64,000 nucleotides of DNA from Wolfiporia cocos (Eukaryota; Basidiomycota; Agaricomycetes; Polyporales; Phaeolaceae): assembly GCA_029448655.1 (NCBI GenBank), contig JACCLO010000022.1, positions 245,863 to 309,862 of the forward strand, given 5' to 3'. The notes beneath the pieces were generated by a model. That model was not told the DNA's origin. It ran no database searches and saw only the letters and a list, made by a program, of their open reading frames with translations. Positions within the stretch are counted from its first letter, which is position 1. Each line of letters opens with the position of its first letter. Made by a program: the position numbers and the translations under genes. Positions 44,400-52,500 of the stretch are shown piece after piece.

Positions 44400-44791
44400 T
44401 CAGTCAAGCTGACGTGCGAGGGTCTCTGGAACACGGTGGTGAGACTTGTATCGACGAGAACTGAATGCCTGCACCTGTAATTGAGCATCTTTTGTGCCCA
44501 ATCCTGAGTGATAAGCATCCATCCACCTAACAACCCGGTGCTCCCATTTCCAGATTGTCTCGACACTTACCGATGCCAGTGCATCTGGCATATTGGCTTG
44601 TAATATTGGAAACGTATAATCACAGTGGTTGCGGAGATACTTCTTGACAGCACCCCAGAAGTATTCAATGAAATTCAGCTCACAGTGATATTTTGGTAAA
44701 AATATGCACATGTGGCCTGCATTCTCAATGACTTCCTGGACAAGAGTTTTCTGTTCCTTGAAGTCTGGCTGATTTTCGAGTATGTGCTTGG
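44400..44791 (-). pseudogene. Transposase of the Tc1/mariner-type element, C-terminal part
   Basis: This continues the gene interrupted at 54800. With the CCAAG target counted once, ISCCAK joins HILENQPDF in frame. It holds the catalytic Glu in a CELNFIEYFWG motif and the conserved C-terminal GLGTKDAQLQV and SRRYKSHHRVPE stretches. It ends about 250 bp before the left inverted repeat. I recognise this family from many mushroom genomes, where it is usually annotated as DDE superfamily endonuclease. The few residues read upstream into the LTR of B are not part of it. Confidence 0.9.
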
Positions 44792-45490
44792 TGTCACAGA
44801 TTTGGGACATGCCACTATTTTTCCCGTATTTTTACCTATTTATCTGGTATTTCTACGACCTTGTAGACATTTACGCTGCTAAGCGCCCGTCTACACGTAC
44901 ACGCAACCAAACAACACGTACACAACGCGGTATACGTCCACCTGTCATAACAACACGTACATAACACGTTTGTACGCGTCAATGACTCAGCGGACTAACC
45001 TCCGGTGTCACGCGCCTTACTCATATCCCGGTACCGGGCTATGTCAGTACAATTGGATAAGCGGCCCGCTCGTTATCACATGCCAATGCCCTCACGATTA
45101 CTCATATTCCGATACCGGTATATAAGAATCACATGCATGGCTTACTAACGTAGCTACAGCCACTTCCACAACATGGACCTACGGTCCAAACAAACGATCT
45201 TACTGGTGCGGCCATTACCGGCGCACATGGTCTATTGTAGTTTACGACTTAACCATATTAGTTATGTCTGCGCACAGACCACCTTCATGTTTGGTTCCCT
45301 TACCGGTAACCAAACAAAGCATGTATATAAGTAGGGCTATCACTGCGGATAAGCCTTAGATTTGTTCTCTGCATTCGCACAGTTACATATCATCTCTGCT
45401 TGCGCCCACTAGCCTCCTCACCAACCTCCAGCAACTCCTTCAAGTCGCTTATTAGGTTACAGTGTGAGTCCCACAGTCTAGTCTGTGTCA
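44792..45490 (+). repeat. 5' LTR of element B (family La, 699 bp)
   Basis: It runs from TGTCACAG to CTGTGTCA. The upstream CGCACAGACC motif is at 45271-45280 and TATA (TATATAAG) at 45324-45331. The likely RNA start is near 45355, followed by the 11-nt priming segment at 45358-45368. It differs from the La LTR of element A at scattered bases. Confidence 0.97.
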
Positions 45491-46534
45491 TAAGAACAAA
45501 TCTCCCCCTACCCCCGCCCTTGCGCTTGCGCTTGGGTCTGGGTTTCTATCCTACAGGGGCTATTACTTGTTGCTGCGCACATCCCTTTCTGCCTGACAAG
45601 GCGATTGGGGTGATAGTTGAGATCTGGGGGATACATCGCCATCCTCGGCAGAGGATTGACAACCAGGGAAGCCACACCGCCTTTTTAGGCAGGAGGCCTA
45701 CCTAACCCGGACTCCAGGGTCAAGGAGACATGGTCCTCGCTGACAAGCTTGGACTATGCGCGGTTAAGACCCGCCTGTGGAGAAAAGGGGACGGTCTGCC
45801 TGTGTGCGCCCAACCCCCTGTCATGGCAAGCGTTGTTCAGCGCCCCATCACTATCCACAGGGTCATCATTATGATGGCATGGGAATTTTCCAAAGCCGCC
45901 TCCCAGGCGTAAGGGACCTGCTTTGAACCCGTTATGGGAAAAGCAGTGAGGGGGGTGACGTAAAAAATCACCCTGCCATAGGTCACTCGCGGTAGCCAAT
46001 AGCATAAGTCCTCCGGGCAGCTCGGCGTGCGAGCATGGGTCAAACGGATTTGGGGCCCCATTGGAAGAGAAGCGCGTGGCCCACTCCTTCGGGATGTGAA
46101 GCGCTGCTGTCTCGCGATCTTAGATCGACAGTGGTTTCTTAGCCCTGATGTGACACCCATGTGGCTATAGACGGCAACCTCATTGTTGAAGCATGGACAG
46201 GCTAAGGGATGTAAAATCCCAGCCACTTTCCGGCATCATCCCTCCGGGGCGGTGTCGTGTATCCGAATCCCAATCATCTGACCCAGGAACCGGCCTGGCA
46301 GTCAGCAACTCTACCCCTGGAGTCGGCGCCTCTGACCGTTAGGGTCATGCGAATATCCGCGCCGTCTCGGCACAGGGTTTGCGCGCAACATAAGAGTAAT
46401 TATGCCCCGTAGTACACCTTCTTTGCTCCTGAAAAGGAGTCCACTACCCTACCTTACATAATCCCTTTCATTCCTGTTCTTGGACGTATCACTGGGAAAC
46501 TTCGTTTCTCATGAAGGCTGCACTTTCTAGAATC
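45491..46534 (+). other. Element B leader
   Basis: About 1,044 bp between LTR and ORF0, near-identical to the leader of A. It contains TCTGGGGGATAC at 45623-45634 (133 nt after the LTR) and the 42-nt block shared with element D at 45989-46030. Frames inside it are not conserved between families. Confidence 0.75.
45493..45503 (+). promoter_or_regulatory. Self-complementary primer-binding site of element B
   Basis: AGAACAAATCT, 2 nt after the LTR, is the exact reverse complement of 45358-45368, which begins 34 nt after the first base of TATA. There is no TGG at the LTR border, so a tRNA primer is unlikely. Confidence 0.82.
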
Positions 46535-47434
46535 ATGCCCCGCGTTACCCGTCGCACCCGTGGCTCCTCCACTGCCCCTTACGTCAAACCGGCGAAGCGG
46601 CCCCTTCTCAGCCGCATCGACACCGCCGACATTCCTCGGGCAGAGGACGTCACCTACACGCTTCCTGTAAAGGAAGATTACACTGGGAAACTCCATCTTT
46701 GGGAGATTCCCGTCCACATGCCAAAGCACATTGCTGAGGCTGGGAAACCCGCTCCTCGACCTCCCAAACCAGTTCCGCTCGCTAAGCGTATCTGGACAGA
46801 GGAAGAGAAGCTAGCGCAATCCATTACCGCCATGGAGAATCTCATCGAACTCCGCGAACTCAACAAGCTCAAGCTCGCTCGCGATAAGCTGAATAAGCGA
46901 ATCGCCGCCAAACAAGCCGCCAAGGAAGCCAAGCAAGCAGCTTCTTCACTGGCCCTCCGTCTCTCCAGCCCGGCGGCCGGACCTTCCGTTCCGGCCAACC
47001 ACAAGATTCTCGACCCTTCCCTCGTCTTCGGGAAGAAGAAGCCTCTCCAAGCATGCGACCAAGTTATTCCCATGCTAGAAGGCACTCTCACTCGTCTCAC
47101 TCCTCTCGCCAACCACCCCCCTAATTACCCAGGCTTCCATATGGAAAACGACATGCGTTTCCATACTATGGTAGTAGAATTGGAGGACTTGGTGGATAAC
47201 GTAAAGGATAGAGCGAGACGAGGAAGGATCACCAATAGAGACTGGAGAATTATGAAAAAGTATTGCAAACAGCTCGGCAATATTTCCTTTTTGGATTGGC
47301 GTACGGACTTAGCTCGTATCGTAGCAGAATGCGTAGCGCTACAAATTACTTTTGCCTTCGGTGTAACACCACCTGACAAGGTGGCAGGGCCCTCAACTAC
47401 TTCGGTAGAAGAGGATATACTCGCGATTGTATAG
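46535..47434 (+). CDS. Element B ORF0: conserved accessory protein upstream of gag
   Basis: A 299-aa protein from the MPR start shared with D (an in-frame ATG lies 24 bp upstream at 46511). The order is: basic head; LWEIPVHMPKHIAEAGKP (about residues 46-63); Lys/Glu/Leu-rich helix with Ala-rich end (about 75-140), probably a coiled coil; LDPSLVFGKKK; then a C-terminal helical block with MVVELEDLVDNVKDRARRG, NRDWRIMKKYCKQLGNIS and a final acidic VEEDILAIV. No Cys/His finger and no catalytic motif are seen. It is nearly identical to A and homologous to D and C. Function is unknown; a structural or RNA-chaperone partner of Gag is a guess from position and composition. The stop codon is inside a hairpin, 150 bp before gag. 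Confidence 0.9.
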   Translation: MPRVTRRTRGSSTAPYVKPAKRPLLSRIDTADIPRAEDVTYTLPVKEDYTGKLHLWEIPVHMPKHIAEAGKPAPRPPKPVPLAKRIWTEEEKLAQSITAMENLIELRELNKLKLARDKLNKRIAAKQAAKEAKQAASSLALRLSSPAAGPSVPANHKILDPSLVFGKKKPLQACDQVIPMLEGTLTRLTPLANHPPNYPGFHMENDMRFHTMVVELEDLVDNVKDRARRGRITNRDWRIMKKYCKQLGNISFLDWRTDLARIVAECVALQITFAFGVTPPDKVAGPSTTSVEEDILAIV

Positions 47435-47446
47435 TAGAAATACTAT
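47431..47446 (+). promoter_or_regulatory. Stem-loop at the ORF0 stop codon (B)
   Basis: ATAGTA-GAAA-TACTAT, a 6-bp stem with a GNRA-type loop, overlaps the stop codon (47432-47434). It might aid termination-reinitiation toward gag; this is inference. Confidence 0.4.
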
Positions 47447-47586
47447 CATCTTTTAACTCTGAAATAGAGTGCGAGTGTGATCTATAACGAAAGTCGCAGC
47501 TTTCAAAACCCAATCCTTTCTTAAGAATCTAAGACAATGAGTAACCGGAAACTAACATTCGTCACAAACAGATTCACAAAAAAAAA

Positions 47587-49584
47587 ATGTCTTCCACCTC
47601 CTCCGTCAGCACTCCCCTCGCTCCCCGCAAGATGCGCCTCCGCTCAGAAGGCCCGGTGACACCGGTAGCTGGTCCCTCGGGAACCCAGCAACTGGTGACG
47701 CTGGAGCACCTAAGCGAGGGAGAAGAAGAGGAAGAGGAAGGAGAAGAGGAAATGCCGGAGTTCGCTCCCCCGCAAAGGGAATCTCCGACCAATCCCATGG
47801 GTACACGCCCGGGCTCCCCCATTGCCGGATACCCACCGGCTCGTCGAACTCGCCCTATCGGGCCCGCCACCACACTGGAAATGGAATTTTCGGGTCCGAC
47901 ACGACAGACCAATGTCGCTGTCGAGAACAACCTCAAGGCGTACCTTCCTGAGGAGGAACACCACAAGGTGGATGGGTCCATACATGGGCCAATCATCGAT
48001 GCCGCCGTACAACGAAGTGCGGCCATAAGCCACGACACCACCGACACCCTAGGTCGAATGGTGCACGCCCGCCTGGAGCGTATCCATGAACGAATCGATT
48101 CCCTGGCTGGGCAATCCAGGGCAATCGAACAGAAGGCCCAAGACGAACTACACGAAGCGGTCAATTCGGTCCGGAACGAGGTATTGTCCACCATGGTGGA
48201 CCTCGGCAAGGAACTCCGACAGGAGTACACCGCCAAGCTCTCCGAAATGGAGAAGCAGCTCCGAAAGGACTACCGGTCCCGGCTGGACGACCTCGAGGAT
48301 GCGTTCGCAGAACGCATGGAGAAGGTTGACGAGGAACTTCGGAGAATTCGCAAGAATCCCTCCGTTCCCAACCCTCCCGGCATCCGCACGCCCCCGGAAG
48401 AACCCGCACCGGCCCCCGGCAATGCTCAAGCCCGTGCAGCCGAGGCCGCTGCCGCCGCACAAGCTGCAGCCGCTGCCGCAGCAGCCGTCGCCCCGCAGAT
48501 TCCAGGTCTGCCTCAAAACCTGAAAATCCCCCCTCCCCCCGAATTCTCCGGGTCATCTGGAAAGGTGACTGCGCAAGAATGGGTGGAGAAAATGGGCCTG
48601 TACTTCGGTACGCTCAGGGTCTACGATGACCATGACCGTATCACCACGGCCCTCTTCCGCGTCACAGGGGACGCATACAAATTTTTCTCGCCTCTCATCA
48701 AGAAGGCAGGAAACGGTGAACCTCTCGGCACCTGGGAGGACTTCACCAAATCCGTAATGGTGCAATATGGGAAAATGACGGATAAGGAGATAGCCAAGAA
48801 GGAAATTCGCGGCTACTACGGCACGAAGGGCAAGGAACTGGCAGAATCGAACTATTTCAATTACTGCGAACGGTTCCGCACCCTCGGCCGACTCTCCGAA
48901 ACCGCCAACGAGACTCTGGTGTGGGAATTCACCGAGACTCTCCCTGAAAAGGTCAAGGACACCTTAAACGTCCTCGGCAAAACCCCGTTCTTCAAGGCAC
49001 CCACCGACATCGAGCCTCTGATCGACTTCGCTCTAGAAATGTATCAGACATCTTACCCTGACAAGATCAAGGGCTCGATCTTCGAGAAGGCCGGCAAGAA
49101 GGACTCGGCACCTGCCGAAAAGAAGGAGACGTCCTCCGCTTCTGCAAAGAAGTCGGAGAAAAAGAAGGACAAGGGAAAGGCGCCCGCCAAAGCCCCCGCC
49201 GACATCACCAACGCCGTCTGCACATACTGCAAGCAGACAGGACATTACTTCAACAAATGTCCTAAGCTTGCGGCAGACAAGGCCGCGGGAACATTCGTGC
49301 CTGCCGCTCAGCGGGCCGAGCAACAAAGGGCGAAGGATGCAGCCGCCGCGTCTGGAAAGACCACGGCTGCTCCTTCGGGTAGTGGAAAGGGACAGGCTTC
49401 TGGCAAGAAGCCGTACTCGGCGCCCCCCGCGGATGGCAAGACGTATCGTGCCCGAACGATCTGGGAAGAAGTGACGGCTGACTCAAGCTCAGCAGGACCC
49501 TCGGCCCCCGCCACCACCATCGCCAATGTCGGGACCTTCTCGGTTCCCCTCGCCCCAACCACACGTCTCGAAGACGTTCTGTGA
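47587..49584 (+). CDS. gag: Element B Gag
   Basis: Gag of 665 aa. It has a Ser/Thr/Pro head, an acidic run (EGEEEEEEGEEEMPE at about 40-55), and a coiled coil at about 150-265 (LERIHERIDSLAGQSRAIEQ and following heptads). An Ala-rich linker follows at about 285-305. The capsid-like region begins PPEFSGSSGKVTAQEWVEKM (about 318) and runs through WEFTETLPEKVKDTL. Then come a Lys-rich segment and one CCHC knuckle (CTYCKQTGHYFNKC, coded at about 49219-49260). The ATG follows a run of nine A. Ten residues from the end of Gag, the frame overlaps pol, which is read in +1. Gag should form the particle and bind genomic RNA. The coiled-coil segment (about 48225-48515) differs from A much more than the rest of gag. 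Confidence 0.94.
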   Translation: MSSTSSVSTPLAPRKMRLRSEGPVTPVAGPSGTQQLVTLEHLSEGEEEEEEGEEEMPEFAPPQRESPTNPMGTRPGSPIAGYPPARRTRPIGPATTLEMEFSGPTRQTNVAVENNLKAYLPEEEHHKVDGSIHGPIIDAAVQRSAAISHDTTDTLGRMVHARLERIHERIDSLAGQSRAIEQKAQDELHEAVNSVRNEVLSTMVDLGKELRQEYTAKLSEMEKQLRKDYRSRLDDLEDAFAERMEKVDEELRRIRKNPSVPNPPGIRTPPEEPAPAPGNAQARAAEAAAAAQAAAAAAAAVAPQIPGLPQNLKIPPPPEFSGSSGKVTAQEWVEKMGLYFGTLRVYDDHDRITTALFRVTGDAYKFFSPLIKKAGNGEPLGTWEDFTKSVMVQYGKMTDKEIAKKEIRGYYGTKGKELAESNYFNYCERFRTLGRLSETANETLVWEFTETLPEKVKDTLNVLGKTPFFKAPTDIEPLIDFALEMYQTSYPDKIKGSIFEKAGKKDSAPAEKKETSSASAKKSEKKKDKGKAPAKAPADITNAVCTYCKQTGHYFNKCPKLAADKAAGTFVPAAQRAEQQRAKDAAAASGKTTAAPSGSGKGQASGKKPYSAPPADGKTYRARTIWEEVTADSSSAGPSAPATTIANVGTFSVPLAPTTRLEDVL

Positions 49585-52500
49585 AGAACACACCAGCCCC
49601 GCAGCGGCTGGGAGTGTACAGCGCCCCGAAGAAGCGCACCTCTACGAAGAGGCTTCACAGAGACCCCTTATCTTGTGGGAAGATAAGGCGGTCGTACGTC
49701 ACCCGGTATCCCATCTCGGTATATTCGGCAACTCGGCAACGGACTTTGCCCGGAGGACAAGGACACTAGCTACACGTGCCCCTCCTGTACAATACTTTTA
49801 TCCTGACCCGCTCGCGCTGAAGTTTTTCACTTTGTATAATGTACATGGAAACGATTCTCGAGACGACAATAAATCGTTCTCTATCGAAGTGGAACTGTGG
49901 GTATATGGAAAGAAAGTCAACGCCATGGCATTAATCGACACCGGTGCATCAATAAGCGTCATTGATAAGAAACTCGTCCACGAGGAAAAGTTAGTCACTC
50001 AGAAATTACCTTCGCCTCTTGAGATTCGCAACGCCGACGGTACCTCTAATACCGCCGGTAATATCAATATGGCAGTAAAAGCTTATATGGTGCACGAGGA
50101 ACACAAGTCCACCGAATTCTTGTACGTAATGGACGTACAGAATGCGGATGTGATCCTCGGATATGACTGGTTCCTGAAACACAACCCGGACTTCAATTGG
50201 CCGGAAGGAACCTTCACATATCGGTGTACGGAAAAATGCAAACATGGCAAACGGGTCTCGATTTCTGAGGAAGAAGACGAAATCGAACCTCGCAACATCT
50301 ATCAGATTATCAACGACTTTCCAATAGATTTTCTCGGCTTAGAGGAGCCTGAGAATCCCTTTGTCGCTTGGGTGAACACCCTTGACGAAGGAACGGAACT
50401 CCTTATCGACGCCATTCAGTCAATAACGGAGAAGTCGGATGATGAATTCCTGACAGATGCGGATCTCCAGAAATGGAAATCCTTGGTTCCGGAGGAATAC
50501 CAGGAGTTTGGTCCCACGGTATTTTCTCAACGCGCATCCGAAAGGATGCCCGAACGGAAACCATACGATCACGCCATCGACTTCCCCAATGACGCGGTAC
50601 TACCTCCCCCGAGTAAGGCATACAAGATGTCTCCTCAGGAAGCGAACTCGCTAGATCAGTGGATTCAGGAAGAGTTACGGAAGGGCTACATCCGACACTC
50701 GAAATCTCCGATCGCGAGTCCGGTCTTCTTCGTCCCTAAAAAAGACGGCGGAGCCCGAATGGTAGTCGATTACCGAAAAGTAAACGACTTGACCATTAAA
50801 AACAGGTACCCTCTCCCACGCATAGACGAGCTTATCGATAAGCTTAGCCAGGCTTCGATATTTACGAAGCTCGACTTGCGTTGGGGCTACAACAACGTAA
50901 GAATCAAGGAGGGAGATGAATGGAAGACCGCATTCATTACGCCTAACGGCCTTTACGAAGCCGTAGTCATGTACTTCGGTTTTTGTAATGCACCCAGCAC
51001 GTTCCAACACATGATGAACGATATCCTAGGTGACCTTATCAGAGAAGGAAAGGTCATTGTCTACCTAGACGACATCCTTGTGTTCGGAAACGACCTGCTG
51101 GAACACCGTCGTATCGTCAAGCAAGTATTACAAATCTTGCAAGACAACGACTTGTTCGCGAAGCCTGAAAAGTGCTTCTTCGAACAAAGCAGTATTGAAT
51201 ACCTGGGAATGATCATTTCCAAAGGAAAAGTCGAAATGGACCCTAAGAAGGTAGCCGGCGTAATGGACTGGCCTACACCTGCCAAGGTGAAGGACGTCCA
51301 GGCCTTTGTTGGCTTCGCCAACTACTACCGGCGGTTCATTAAAGACTTCTCCAAAGTGGTTAAGCCGTTAACCGAACTGTCCAAGAAAAACACGCAATGG
51401 AACTGGGGACCCGAACAAGCGGAAGCCTTCCAAACTCTCAAGGAAGCTTTCACATCGGCTCCAATACTCCGGATCCCAGATCAGGAGTCCCCGTTCCGCG
51501 TGGAAGCGGATTCTTCCGATTACGCAACTGGTGCGGTGCTATCACAATACTCTTCGGAGGATAAGCTCTGGCACCCGGTAGCCTTTTACTCGAAATCTCT
51601 ATCAGCACCCGAAAGGAACTATGAGATTTACGATAAGGAGTTGCTCGCAATCATCCGCGCTCTAGAGGAATGGAGACATTACCTCGAAGGACATCCACAC
51701 AAGTTTGAAGTATGGTCGGATCATCTCAATCTGACATATTTCAAATCGGCACAACGGCTAACCCGGAGACAGGCACGTTGGAGTCTTTACCTGACAAGGT
51801 TCAACTTCACCATGTGCCACAAACCCGGTAAAACAATGCTCACGGCTGATCCTCTGTCACGGAGGCCAGACCATGAAGAGGGGGTGGAACTCGACAATCG
51901 CGATCAAATTTTGCTGAAACCGGAATACTTTACGGTTAGGGCGCTAGAAGCGTCACAGCAGGAGATACAATCAGGCGACGAGGACCTTCTCCGACAAATC
52001 CGACAAGCCCTCATGGACGATCAAATTACCAAGGATTACCAGGAACTACTGAAAAGTGGTCCCAAGGAATTCGGTAAAGATCTCCAGGAATGGAACATGG
52101 AGGCCGGATTACTCCTCAGACGAGGAAAAGTGTACGTTCCAAAAGAGCCTAAGGAATTGCGCACGAAGATTCTGGAGTTACATCATGACCATGTGACGGC
52201 CGGACACTTCGGACGATGGAAGACCTATGAACTTCTATCACGTAATTACTGGTGGCCTGGAATGACCACGATGGTAAAGCAATACGTGGAAGGTTGTGAC
52301 ACATGTCAACGCATGAAGAACCACAACCAGACCCCGTACGGACCCCTGCAACCGCTCCCAGTTCCGGAAGCACCTTGGGACACCGTCACAATTGACCTTA
52401 TCGTCCACCTACCGCCCAGCGGCGAATTGAAACAATTCAATGCTATTATGGTAATAGTGGACCGGCTTACCAAACGAGCACACTTCATCCCCACGTCAGA

